Assembly (NCBI GenBank): GCA_030647435.1
Contig: JAUSJX010000039.1
Span: forward strand, 1-35,944
Direction: 5' to 3'
Length of the DNA stretch: 35,944 nucleotides
Source of the DNA: Candidatus Rokuibacteriota bacterium
GTDB lineage: Bacteria; Methylomirabilota; Methylomirabilia; Rokubacteriales; CSP1-6
Below, in pieces: positions 1-7,951 of the stretch. A model generated the notes under the pieces. That model saw only the letters and a program-made list of their open reading frames with translations. It was not told where the DNA came from and did not search any database. Position 1 is the stretch's first letter. The number at the start of each line of letters is the position of its first letter. The translations under genes and the position numbers were made by a program.

Positions 1-1
1 C

Positions 2-2206
2 CTCCTGGCCCTCGCGGTCGTGCTGGGAGCGCTCCGCGGCGCCACCAACCCGCTGCCCGCCGATCACATCGCCCGCGTGGCGCTCGCGCCCGTCGTCCAC
101 GTCGAGGGACGGCTCGCCGAGGAGCCGGTGCGGTGGGCGCCGGACCGGACACGGCTCACCCTCGATGTGGACGGCCTTCTCGACGGTGACGACCGCCGGC
201 CGGCGTCGGGGCGCCTCCAGGTGACGCTCTACGGCGAGACGGCCGCGGTAGGCGAAGGCCAGCGAGTCGCGGTCGATCTCAAGCTCTCCCGCCCGCGCGG
301 CTTCAGGAACCCCGGCGCCTTCGACTACCCCGCCTTTTTGCGGAGGGAAGGCATACTCCTCGTCGGCACCGGGCGCGCGGAGTCCCTCGTGCCGCTCACT
401 CCCGACGAGCCGCCCTGGCCGGTGCGCGTCAAGCGCTGGGCCGTGGCCACCATCGGCGCCCACCTGCCGGACACGTCCGCCGCGCTGTTGGCCGGCCTGA
501 TCCTCGGTGAGAAGACGGGGCTCCCCCGCGAGGCCGACGAGGCTTTCCGCCGCGCCGGCGTCTACCACATCCTCGCCGTCTCGGGCTTCAACGTGGCGCT
601 CCTGGCGTCCGCCATCTTCTTCGTGCTCGCGGCGCTCGGCGTCCCGCGGCGCACCACCGCGGTCTCGGCGGGCGTGGCGCTGGTGGGCTTCGCCCTCGTC
701 GTCGGCGGCCAAGCCTCCGTGCTCCGCGCCACGGTCATGGGGCTCCTCCTGCTGGCGGCCACGCTCCTGGACCGGGAGTCCCAGCTCATGAACGCGCTGG
801 CGCTGGCCGCCCTGGTGCTCCTCGCCTGGCGCCCGGCCGATCTCTGGGACCCGGGCTTCCAGCTCTCCTTCGCCGCCACCGCCGGGATCATCTACCTGAC
901 GCCCGCCATCAGGAGCTGGCTCGAAGGACGGGGCTGGCCGGGCTGGCTCGCGACGCCCGTGGCGGTGAGCGTGGGGGCGCAGGCGGCCGTGACGCCCGTC
1001 ATGCTCGCCCACTTCAACCAGCTCTCGCTCATCGGCATCGTGGCGAACCTGGTCGTCGTCCCGCTCGCCGCAGCGGGCACGACGCTCGGCATGCTGGCGC
1101 TCCTGGTCGCTCTCGCGAGCACGGTCGCGGCCGACGTGCTCTTCCAGGCGCTGTGGCTGGTGCTCCTAGCCCTTCGCTCGGCAGTCTGGGGCGCGGCCGC
1201 CGTCCCGGCAGCCATGGTCCACCTGCCGGCGCCCAGCTGGGCGGCGACCCTCGCCTGGTGCGGGGCGCTCGCGCTCGTGCCGGTCCTCGGCGCGCAGCGG
1301 TGGGCACGCGCTGCGGCAGCGGCCTGCCTCGCGGCGGCGCTCGCGCTGTCCATCTGGCCCTGGATGCGCCCGGGCGACGGGCGCCTTCGCGTCACCTTCC
1401 TCGACGTGGGCCAGGGCGACGCGGTGCTGGTCGAGCTGCCCGAGGGCCCGCGGCTCCTCGTGGACGGCGGCCCCGGCGGAGCCCGGCGCCTCGACGTGGG
1501 CGAGCGGGTGCTGGCGCCGTTCCTCTGGAACCGCCCCGCGGCCCGCGTGGACGCCGTGGCGGTCTCCCATTCCGACCCCGACCACTCGGGCGGGCTCCGC
1601 GCGGTGCTCACGCGCTTTCGCGTGGGGGAGCTCTGGGAGAACGGGCGGTGGGGCCCGGGCAGCGAGGACACGCTGCGGGCCGCGGAGCGCTCGGGCGCCT
1701 GCCGCCGCACTCTCGTCGCTGGACAACGGCTATGGTTGGGCTCGGCCGTCGTCACCGTGCTGAACCCGGACGGCACGCAGTCGCTGGACGAGCCTCCGCC
1801 CATGGGAGAGAACGAGGAGTCGCTGGTGCTGCGGCTCGACTGGCGGGGGTTCTCGCTGCTCCTGACGGGCGACCTCGGCCGCCCCGGCGAGGAGCGCGTC
1901 CTCGCCTCGCGCGCCCCCGTGCGCGCGCTCGCCCTCAAGGTCGGCCACCACGGCAGCCGGTTCTCGTCCACGGAAGAGTTTCTCTCCGCCACGCGGGCGG
2001 CCGTGGCCGTGATCTCCGTCGGAGCGCGCAACCCGTTTCGCCATCCGACGCCCGAGGCGCTGGGCCGGCTCGAGGCGGCCGGAGCGCGCATCTACCGAAC
2101 TGACAGGGACGGCGCCGTCATCCTCGAGACCGACGGCGTTACGCTGTGGATCACCCGCTGGGCCTCGGGCACGGTCGAGCGCTTCGAGCTCGACCCGGAG
2201 CGGTAG
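2..2206 (+). CDS. comEC: ComEC/Rec2 family DNA uptake channel (5' end outside window)
   Basis: ComEC carries single-stranded DNA across the inner membrane during natural transformation. The reading frame is open to the left edge and already encodes a hydrophobic stretch (LLALAVVLGAL), so the true start is upstream and the GTG at 20 is probably internal. In order I see an OB-fold-like soluble part (nt 80-400), a polytopic Competence domain with many membrane segments (nt 460-1370), and a C-terminal metallo-beta-lactamase-like domain from nt 1380. That domain has DVGQGDAV, SHSDPDHSGG (metal-ligand motif, nt 1565-1595), LLLTGDLG and KVGHHGS. About 734 residues are visible, near full length for the family. 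It converges on rpoA across a hairpin. No other competence genes are in the window, so natural transformation is not shown here. Confidence 0.93.
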   Translation, partial: LLALAVVLGALRGATNPLPADHIARVALAPVVHVEGRLAEEPVRWAPDRTRLTLDVDGLLDGDDRRPASGRLQVTLYGETAAVGEGQRVAVDLKLSRPRGFRNPGAFDYPAFLRREGILLVGTGRAESLVPLTPDEPPWPVRVKRWAVATIGAHLPDTSAALLAGLILGEKTGLPREADEAFRRAGVYHILAVSGFNVALLASAIFFVLAALGVPRRTTAVSAGVALVGFALVVGGQASVLRATVMGLLLLAATLLDRESQLMNALALAALVLLAWRPADLWDPGFQLSFAATAGIIYLTPAIRSWLEGRGWPGWLATPVAVSVGAQAAVTPVMLAHFNQLSLIGIVANLVVVPLAAAGTTLGMLALLVALASTVAADVLFQALWLVLLALRSAVWGAAAVPAAMVHLPAPSWAATLAWCGALALVPVLGAQRWARAAAAACLAAALALSIWPWMRPGDGRLRVTFLDVGQGDAVLVELPEGPRLLVDGGPGGARRLDVGERVLAPFLWNRPAARVDAVAVSHSDPDHSGGLRAVLTRFRVGELWENGRWGPGSEDTLRAAERSGACRRTLVAGQRLWLGSAVVTVLNPDGTQSLDEPPPMGENEESLVLRLDWRGFSLLLTGDLGRPGEERVLASRAPVRALALKVGHHGSRFSSTEEFLSATRAAVAVISVGARNPFRHPTPEALGRLEAAGARIYRTDRDGAVILETDGVTLWITRWASGTVERFELDPER

Positions 2207-2218
2207 GGCTTAAACGCA

Positions 2219-2252
2219 CCGCGGCCCCCGACAGACGTCTCGGGGGCCGCGG
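2219..2252. terminator. Perfect 13-bp hairpin between convergent comEC and rpoA
   Basis: Left arm 2219-2231 (CCGCGGCCCCCGA) and right arm 2240-2252 are exact reverse complements around an 8-nt loop. The hairpin lies 12 bp after the comEC stop and 28 bp after the rpoA stop. On the minus strand it is followed by a short T-containing run (GCGTTTAAG); on the plus strand there is no T tract. A bidirectional transcription terminator is the natural reading, better supported for rpoA than for comEC. Confidence 0.75.
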
Positions 2253-2280
2253 CGGGACGCGCGGATTGCCGGGAGGAGGC

Positions 2281-3285
2281 TTAGCTCTCGAAGCTGCGCT
2301 CGTACTGGGTGCGCAGCCGCTCCAGCTCCTCAGGATCGAGACGCATGCCCAGGGAAAGCCCCATCTCTCCCAGGATGGTCTTGATCTCGTTCAACGACTT
2401 CTTGCCGAAGTTCTTGGTCTTGAGCAGCTCCGACTCGGTCTTCTGCACCAGGTCGGCGATAGTCCGGATGCTGGCGGTCTTGAGGCAGTTGGACGCGCGA
2501 ACGGACAGCTCGAGCTCGTCCACGTTGCGGAAGAGGTGCTCGTTGAGCTCGACCCGGGGCGCGGTCTCGAGCCCCGGCTCGCCGGGTTCGGTCTCGGGCG
2601 TCGGGCTCTGCGGGAAGTCCGTCAGCAGGTCGAACTGGTCCTCGAGGATACGCGCGGCCTCGCCGACCGCCATCTCGGGGGTGACGCTGCCGTTGGTCCA
2701 GACCTCGAGCACCAGACGCTCGAGCCCCGGCTCCTGCTTCGACGGCTCGACATGGAAGTTCACCCGCTTGACGGGGGAGAAATCCGAGTCGATGAGAATC
2801 GCGTTGATCGGGAGAGCCTCGGGCTCGCGCCGCTCGGCGGCCTGGTAGCCGCGGCCGCGCTCCACGCACAGCTCCATCTCGAGGGCGCCGTCCTTGTCGA
2901 GGCTGGCCAGTACGATGTCGGGGGTCAGGATCTCGACGTCGGCGTCGGGCTCGAAATCGCGCGCGGTGACCGTGCGCGGGCCCTGGACCTTGAGCCGCAA
3001 GAGCTTCGGCCGGTTCACGCTGACGGCGAAGACCAGCTTGCGCAGGTTCATGATGATGTCGAGCGTGTCTTCGTTGACGCCCTGCAAATGCGAGAACTCG
3101 TGGAGCACGCCCTCGATCTTCGCCCAGGTGGGCACGGCGCCCGGAATCGAAGACAGGAGCACGCGACGGTAGGCATTGCCCACCGTGAGGGCGAAGCCCG
3201 GCTCGAAGGGCTCGACGGCGATCTGACCGTGGGTACGCTCGCGGGCGAGCCACTCGTGGCGGACAGGAAGCACCAGCTGCGGCAT
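2281..3285 (-). CDS. rpoA: DNA-directed RNA polymerase subunit alpha
   Basis: Alpha nucleates RNA polymerase assembly as a dimer and contacts upstream promoter DNA and activators through its C-terminal domain. The 334-residue protein has the N-terminal assembly domain ([15 protein letters not shown] near residue 40, [19 protein letters not shown]). An acidic, proline-rich linker follows near 235-260. The helix-hairpin-helix C-terminal domain is well conserved ([35 protein letters not shown]-like end). I chose the ATG at 3285 because AGGAGG sits 7 nt upstream. Longer in-frame extensions cross the promoter and look unlike alpha. The usual neighbours (rpsM, rpsK, rpsD, rplQ) are absent: the gene is monocistronic between comEC and mltG, so it is either a relocated or a second rpoA. 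Confidence 0.95.
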   Translation of the reverse strand: MPQLVLPVRHEWLARERTHGQIAVEPFEPGFALTVGNAYRRVLLSSIPGAVPTWAKIEGVLHEFSHLQGVNEDTLDIIMNLRKLVFAVSVNRPKLLRLKVQGPRTVTARDFEPDADVEILTPDIVLASLDKDGALEMELCVERGRGYQAAERREPEALPINAILIDSDFSPVKRVNFHVEPSKQEPGLERLVLEVWTNGSVTPEMAVGEAARILEDQFDLLTDFPQSPTPETEPGEPGLETAPRVELNEHLFRNVDELELSVRASNCLKTASIRTIADLVQKTESELLKTKNFGKKSLNEIKTILGEMGLSLGMRLDPEELERLRTQYERSFES

Positions 3286-3334
3286 CGGACTCCTCCTGGG
3301 GGGAATTGGCGGGCTGCTTCGCCCGAGGTTGCCC

Positions 3335-3362
3335 AGTATACCAGAAACCGGGCCTTGACCAA
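3335..3362 (-). promoter_or_regulatory. rpoA promoter with extended -10
   Basis: On the minus strand the box TATACT (3340-3335) is preceded by TGG, giving the extended -10 pattern TGnTATACT. A weak -35, TTGGTC (3362-3357), lies 16 bp upstream. The -10 matches consensus at 5 of 6 positions. The expected leader to the rpoA ATG is about 45 nt. An extended -10 compensates for a poor -35, which fits. Confidence 0.6.
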
Positions 3363-3385
3363 GCCTCGCGGCTGAAGGTTTGACT

Positions 3386-3403
3386 GCCCGGGAAAGCCCG
3401 GGC
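3386..3403. other. Short inverted repeat ahead of mltG
   Basis: GCCCGGG (3386-3392) and CCCGGGC (3397-3403) are exact reverse complements around AAAG. The repeat directly follows a -35-like TTGACT (3380-3385), so it would sit in the promoter spacer if that box is used. No convincing -10 follows (AAGATA at 3404-3409 is the best I see). It may be an operator, a leader hairpin or chance GC-rich symmetry. Confidence 0.3.
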
Positions 3404-3419
3404 AAGATAAGGAAAAATC

Positions 3420-4475
3420 ATGATGGAACGGCCCCGGGTCCTCAAGACCTCGACCGACGCGCCGACCGGCCCGGGGCGGACGGTGCGCGGGTTTCTCTAC
3501 GCGGCGCTGGCGCTGCTGGCGGTCTTCGCTTGCCTCCAGGTCTGGTGGATGACGACGGCGGCCTACGGCGTGACCAAGGGCCCTCGCATCGTGGAGATCC
3601 CGCCGCACCAGGGCCTGCTCGACATCGCCCGGCGCCTCGACGAGGCCGGCGTCATCAGGAGTCCATTCGGCTTCGCGCTTCTGGCTCTCGTGCATGGAAG
3701 CGCCAGAAGCCTCAAGGCCGGCGAGTACGAGATACCCCAGGGGGCCAACACCTTCGCCGTGCTGGGGCTCCTCGATGGCGGCAAGGTCCTCAAGCACACG
3801 GTCCTCCTGCGCGAAGGCTTCACGCTGGCCGAGCTGGCCCACGCCGTCGAGGCCGAGGGGCTCGCGCGCGCCGACGACGTGCTCCGCGTCGGCCGCGATC
3901 CCCTCTTCCTCCGCACGCTCGAGGTCCCGGCCACCTCCGTCGAGGGCTACCTCTTCCCGGACTCCTACCAGTTCGTCAAGGGCGTGCCGCCGGAGGAGAT
4001 GCTCGCGCGCATGGTGGCGAAGATGCGCTCCCATCTCACGCCGGACATCCTCAAGGCGGCCGAGGCCCGCGGGCTCAACGCGCACCAGCTGCTGACGCTG
4101 GCCTCGATCATCGAGCGCGAGGGCGTCGAGCGGAGCGAGCTGCCCCTGATCTCCGCCGTGTTCTGGAACCGGCTCAAGCGGGACATGCCGCTCCAGGCCG
4201 ACCCGACGGTGCAGTACGCCGTCGGCAAGGGCCGCCAGGCCTTGACGCGCGCCGATCTGCAGGTGGACCACCCGTTCAACACCTACCGGCGCGTCGGGCT
4301 TCCCCCAGGCCCGATCGCCAACCCTGGGCTGCCGGCCATACAGGCCGCGGCCCACCCGGCGCGCGTCAACTACTTCTACTTCGTCGCGCTCGGCGACCGC
4401 CGCCACCAGTTCTCGGAGAGCCTGGCCGCTCACAACGATGCGGTGGCCCGGTATCGCCTCGCGAGGCCGCGCTGA
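3420..4475 (+). CDS. mltG: Endolytic murein transglycosylase MltG (YceG family)
   Basis: MltG cleaves nascent glycan strands at the inner membrane and is thought to release them from the synthetic machinery. The 351-residue protein has one N-terminal membrane anchor (about 24-46). A LysM-like region with GVIRSPFGF and LKAGEYEIPQG follows, then the catalytic domain with SVEGYLFPDSY, the glutamate-bearing ASIIEREG motif (229-235), FWNRL, LQADPTVQYAVG and a YRRVGLPPGPIANPG end typical of the family. Start: ATGATG at 3420 with AAGGA about 7 nt upstream; the second ATG (3423) is equally possible. In many bacteria mltG sits with tmk/holB or ruvX; here it is next to rpoA and plsC. Confidence 0.95.
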   Translation: MMERPRVLKTSTDAPTGPGRTVRGFLYAALALLAVFACLQVWWMTTAAYGVTKGPRIVEIPPHQGLLDIARRLDEAGVIRSPFGFALLALVHGSARSLKAGEYEIPQGANTFAVLGLLDGGKVLKHTVLLREGFTLAELAHAVEAEGLARADDVLRVGRDPLFLRTLEVPATSVEGYLFPDSYQFVKGVPPEEMLARMVAKMRSHLTPDILKAAEARGLNAHQLLTLASIIEREGVERSELPLISAVFWNRLKRDMPLQADPTVQYAVGKGRQALTRADLQVDHPFNTYRRVGLPPGPIANPGLPAIQAAAHPARVNYFYFVALGDRRHQFSESLAAHNDAVARYRLARPR

Positions 4476-4509
4476 CGCCTCCGGGCCTGCGCGCACGAGG
4501 GTCCGCGCC

Positions 4510-4538
4510 TTGTCAGTCAACGGTCTCGATGCTATAAA
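4510..4538 (+). promoter_or_regulatory. Strong sigma-70-type promoter for the plsC-like gene
   Basis: TTGTCA (4510-4515), a 17-bp spacer, then TATAAA (4533-4538): each box matches consensus at 5 of 6 positions with ideal spacing. The next ATG is at 4549, so transcription would start about 3-5 nt before the start codon. This implies a leaderless or near-leaderless message. Confidence 0.7.
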
Positions 4539-4548
4539 CAGGCAAACC

Positions 4549-5295
4549 ATGGCGCCGGGCGACGAGTCGAGCACTCTCGGGATCCTGCCGGGGGCGGCGG
4601 GACTACCCGCCGCTCGTCCGAGCGCGCCGCGCTTCCCTCCGCTCTACCGGTTCCTGCGCGGCGCCTGCGCGCCCATGCTGCGCTCGATGTTCGGCCTCGA
4701 GGTGACGGGGCTCGAGCACGTGCCCACCGAGGGCCCTTTCATCCTGGCGTCCAACCACCACAACTACCTCGACGCCGTCGTGCTGGGCGTCGCGGTGCCG
4801 CGGCCCATCAACTTCCTCGTCATGCCGCGCGTCTACCACGCGAGCCCGCTGCACCCGCCGTTCCATCGCTGGCTGGGCTCTATCCCCATCAACCTGGAGC
4901 GCCCCGACTCGGGCGCCATCAAGCGCGCCCTCCGCGTCCTCGAGGACGGCGGCGTCGTCGGGATCTTCCCCGAGGGGCCGTTCAGCCGCGAGGGGCGGCT
5001 CGTATCGGGGCAGCCGGGCGTCGCCATGATCGCGCTGCGCTCGGGAGTGCCCGTCGTGCCCGCGGCGCTCAGCGGCACCTACGAGGCGCTGGCCGGTCGC
5101 CGGTTCTACATCCCGCGCAGCCACCCGCTCGCCGTCCGCTTCGGCCAGCCGCTGCACTTCCACCAGACGCGCCGCCGCCGCGCGAACCAGGCCAATCGCG
5201 AGGAAATCACGCGGCGGCTCATGAGCCACATCGCCGCGCTGCTCGACGCCGACGGGCCCCCGGCGGCCCAGCGCGGCGAGGCCGGCGCTTCGTGA
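4549..5295 (+). CDS. 1-acyl-sn-glycerol-3-phosphate acyltransferase family (PlsC-like)
   Basis: Members move an acyl group from acyl-ACP or acyl-CoA to the sn-2 position of lysophosphatidate or related lipids at the inner membrane face. With the ATG at 4549 the protein is 248 residues. It shows the acceptor motif HX4D (H70 to D75, in SNHHNYLD), the glycerophosphate-binding FPEGPFSREG (140-149) and a VPVVPAALSGT motif near 170. I prefer this start because a promoter sits 10 bp upstream; there is no Shine-Dalgarno sequence, consistent with leaderless translation. The frame is also open further upstream into mltG. The stop overlaps the argH GTG (GTGA). Exact substrate is not decidable. Confidence 0.88.
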   Translation: MAPGDESSTLGILPGAAGLPAARPSAPRFPPLYRFLRGACAPMLRSMFGLEVTGLEHVPTEGPFILASNHHNYLDAVVLGVAVPRPINFLVMPRVYHASPLHPPFHRWLGSIPINLERPDSGAIKRALRVLEDGGVVGIFPEGPFSREGRLVSGQPGVAMIALRSGVPVVPAALSGTYEALAGRRFYIPRSHPLAVRFGQPLHFHQTRRRRANQANREEITRRLMSHIAALLDADGPPAAQRGEAGAS

Positions 5296-6707
5296 CCGAC
5301 GCGGGCAGCCCCCCGGGCTCGGGCAAGCCCTGGGGCGGCCGCTTCGAGGCCGGCGCAGACCCCGAGGCTGAAGCCTTCACGTCTTCCCTTGCCTTCGACC
5401 GGCGGCTCTGGCCCCACGACATCCGCGGCAGCGCCGCGTGGGCCCGCGCGCTCGAGCGCGCGGGGCTCATCGACGGCGGGGAGCGCGCGGCCATCGACAA
5501 GGGCCTCGAGGCCGTGCGCGCGGAGCTCGAGAGCGGCCGGTTCGGCTTCCGCCGGGAGCTCGAAGACATCCACATGAATATCGAGCGCCGCCTCACCGAG
5601 ATCGCGGGCGCCGTGGGCGGGAAGCTTCACACGGGGCGCTCGCGCAACGACCAGATCGCCCTCGACGAGCGCCTCTACCTCCGGGACGTGCTCGGCGGCC
5701 TCGACGCGGCGCTGGCGGCCGCGCAGTCGGCGCTCCTCGACCAGGCCGAGCGGCACCGCGAGGCCGCCATGCCCGGCTACACGCACCTCCAGCGGGCCCA
5801 GCCGGTGCTGCTCGCCCACCACCTCCTCGCGTACGTCTGCATGCTCGACCGGGACCGCGAGCGCTTCGCCGACTGCGGCCGGCGCGTCAACGTCCTGCCG
5901 CTGGGCTCGGCGGCGCTGGCCGGCGCGGCCTTCGCCATCGACCGCGCGGCCCTCGCCCGCGACCTTGGCTTCGCCGCGCCCAGCTCCAACAGCATGGATG
6001 CCGTGGCCGACCGGGACTACGTCCTCGAGTTCCTGGCGGCGGCGGCCGTGCTCGGCATGCACTGCTCGCGGCTCGCGGCCGACCTGACGCTCTGGGCCAC
6101 CGCCGAGTTCGGCTTCGTCGAGTTCTCGGACGCCTTCGCGACGGGCTCGTCGATCATGCCGCAGAAGAAGAACCCGGACGTGGCCGAGCTGATCCGCGGC
6201 AAGACGGGCCGCCTCTACGGCAATCTTGTGGCCGTGCTGACCACGATGAAAGGGCTGCCGCTGACCTACAACTCCGACATGCAGGAGGACAAGGAGCCCT
6301 TGTTCGACACGGTGGACACGCTCGAGGCGGTGCTCCGCGTGCTGCCGCCCATGCTCGCAAGCCTGACCTTCCGGGTCGACCGCATGCGGGAAGCAGCCGG
6401 CGCCTTCTACTCCACGGCGACGGACCTCGCCGACTACCTCGTGCGCAAGGGCCTGCCGTTCCGCGAGGCTCATGAGATCGTGGGACGCACCGTCCGGCAC
6501 GGCATCGCCAAGGGCAAGGAGCTCGGCGAGCTCTCGCTCGAGGAGCTCCGGTCGTTCTCCCCGCTGATCGACAAGGACGTCCATGCGGCGCTGACCGTCG
6601 AGGCCTCGTTGAGAGCGCGCGCGGTCACGGGTGGCACGGCGCCCGAGGCCGTCGCCCGCGAGCTCGCCCACGCGCGAAAGCGGATCGCCAAGGGTCCCCA
6701 GCCGTGA
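5292..6707 (+). CDS. argH: Argininosuccinate lyase
   Basis: ArgH splits argininosuccinate into arginine and fumarate, the last step of arginine synthesis, as a cytosolic homotetramer. The 471-residue length is normal. Family landmarks are KPWGGRF at the N-terminus, HTGRSRNDQIALD (113-125), GYTHLQRAQP (162-171) and the signature GSSIMPQKKNPD (285-296) carrying the catalytic serine. The GTG start at 5292 overlaps the preceding stop by 4 bp and its own stop overlaps the next GTG, so it is translated in a coupled row with the acyltransferase and the lipoprotein. argG is not in the window. Confidence 0.97.
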   Translation: MTDAGSPPGSGKPWGGRFEAGADPEAEAFTSSLAFDRRLWPHDIRGSAAWARALERAGLIDGGERAAIDKGLEAVRAELESGRFGFRRELEDIHMNIERRLTEIAGAVGGKLHTGRSRNDQIALDERLYLRDVLGGLDAALAAAQSALLDQAERHREAAMPGYTHLQRAQPVLLAHHLLAYVCMLDRDRERFADCGRRVNVLPLGSAALAGAAFAIDRAALARDLGFAAPSSNSMDAVADRDYVLEFLAAAAVLGMHCSRLAADLTLWATAEFGFVEFSDAFATGSSIMPQKKNPDVAELIRGKTGRLYGNLVAVLTTMKGLPLTYNSDMQEDKEPLFDTVDTLEAVLRVLPPMLASLTFRVDRMREAAGAFYSTATDLADYLVRKGLPFREAHEIVGRTVRHGIAKGKELGELSLEELRSFSPLIDKDVHAALTVEASLRARAVTGGTAPEAVARELAHARKRIAKGPQP

Positions 6708-7795
6708 TCTACCCGTCGCGGCGCGCGGTCGTGACCGTCGGCCTCGTAGTCGCGGCCCTTGCCATCGTCGGCTGCGGCAAGAAGGGCCCGATCGTGGCGC
6801 CGGAGCGGCGCCTGCCCCTGCCGCCCGACGCCATGCACGCCGTTGTCGCGGAGCGCGCCATCGTGGTCAGCTGGAGCAACCCGCGCGTCCGAGCCGACGG
6901 CACGCGACTGCGCGACGTGGCCGTCGTGCGCTTGTTCAGGCGCGAAGAGGCCGCGGACGCGGCGCCCAAGCCGGCCATGCTCTCGGGCGATCGCGTGGTC
7001 GGCTACGAAGAGATCGCGCGCATCCCCCTTGACGTCACTCCACCCGCCGGCGTCCAGGTCCAGGGCGGGACGGTGAGCGTGACCGACACCGCGGGGCTCA
7101 GCTACGGGCGCCGCTACGTCTACGTGACAACGGCCGAGGATGGCACCGGGCGGTCGAGCCCGCCGTCGGAGCGCCTCGTCGTGACCCTCCTCGCGGGGCC
7201 GGCGTCGCCGCCCGGTCTGGACGCGCAGGCCGGAGACAAGGAGGTCCGGCTGAAGTGGGAAGCTCCGGGCTCCTTCCTCGACGGGATGCCGGCGTCGGGC
7301 GAGCTTCGCTACGTGGTGCTCCGTGCGGCGGGCGACGGCGCCCTCGCGCCCATCACACCAGAGTCCATCACGGGCACCACCTTCACGGATAAGGGCCTCG
7401 AGAACGAGACCGCCTATCGCTACGCGGTCCAGGCCGTACGCGTGGATCCGGCGGGCGCGGCGCGGGGTGCTGCCTCGACGGCGGTCGCCGCCACACCGGT
7501 GGACACGACGCCGCCCTCGGCGCCCACGCGGCTGATCGGCATTCCTGCTTCGGGAAGCGTGAGGCTCGCGTGGAATGCGAGCCCGGAGGAGGACGTGGCG
7601 CTCTACGCGGTGTACCGCGCCGAAGGTGCCGGCGCATTCCTTCGCATCGCCACGACCCAGAGGATCACAACGGTGTACACGGATCGCGACGTGCAGTCCG
7701 GCCGGACCTACCGCTTCGCCGTCACCGCGCTCGACCGTGCTCGGCAGGCCAACGAGAGCGCGCGCTCCAACGAAGTCTCCGTCACCGTCCCCTAG
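6704..7795 (+). CDS. Lipoprotein with LptM-like N-terminus and fibronectin-III-like repeats
   Basis: This is a predicted outer-membrane or periplasm-facing lipoprotein of 363 residues. Residues 1-23 are a signal peptide ending in the lipobox IVGC (Cys24). The mature start CGKKGPIVAPERR resembles the C-G-x-K-G-P-L start of LptM/YifL lipoproteins, which in proteobacteria are encoded beside lysA, as here. The rest (about 38-160, 168-265, 270-363) consists of three beta-sandwich stretches with FN3 hallmarks: RYVYVTTAEDGTGRSSPPSE, LENETAYRYAVQAV and VQSGRTYRFAVTALD. The last two are joined by a VDTTPPSAPTRL linker. GTG start overlaps argH. Function unknown; envelope scaffold or LPS-assembly aid is only a guess. 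Confidence 0.82.
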   Translation: MIYPSRRAVVTVGLVVAALAIVGCGKKGPIVAPERRLPLPPDAMHAVVAERAIVVSWSNPRVRADGTRLRDVAVVRLFRREEAADAAPKPAMLSGDRVVGYEEIARIPLDVTPPAGVQVQGGTVSVTDTAGLSYGRRYVYVTTAEDGTGRSSPPSERLVVTLLAGPASPPGLDAQAGDKEVRLKWEAPGSFLDGMPASGELRYVVLRAAGDGALAPITPESITGTTFTDKGLENETAYRYAVQAVRVDPAGAARGAASTAVAATPVDTTPPSAPTRLIGIPASGSVRLAWNASPEEDVALYAVYRAEGAGAFLRIATTQRITTVYTDRDVQSGRTYRFAVTALDRARQANESARSNEVSVTVP

Positions 7796-7841
7796 TCGGC
7801 CGCCGATAAGGGCCCATCTGCGTCATTTAGCAAAGACTGTT

Positions 7842-7906
7842 GCGGCGCCCTCGGCTGCGGGCTCAACGTACAGGAGTACGCCTCGCCCGCGGCCTTCGGG
7901 CGCCGC
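7842..7906. repeat. Nested hairpin repeat between convergent lipoprotein gene and lysA
   Basis: An outer imperfect inverted repeat (7842-7862 with 7885-7906) pairs GCGGCGCCC with GGGCGCCGC. After a small internal loop it pairs a 10-bp block containing one G-T pair. Inside lies a second perfect hairpin CGTAC-AGGA-GTACG (7867-7880). The structure fills most of the 156-bp gap between two convergent genes. It may be a bidirectional terminator or a copy of a dispersed palindromic repeat. The flanks 7796-7841 and 7907-7951 show nothing else I can support. Confidence 0.6.
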
Positions 7907-7951
7907 CTCGCATCTGGACCCTTCTCGACGCCCTCCTCGGTTGGAGGATTT

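Noticed and set aside
892-2091. About 400-codon open frame antisense to comEC
   Set aside because: Ser/Arg/Ala-rich low-complexity translation, no ribosome site, and comEC on the other strand is clearly conserved.
3378-3412. A mltG promoter using TTGACT (3380-3385)
   Set aside because: No acceptable -10 at 16-18 bp; kept only as a comment on the inverted repeat.
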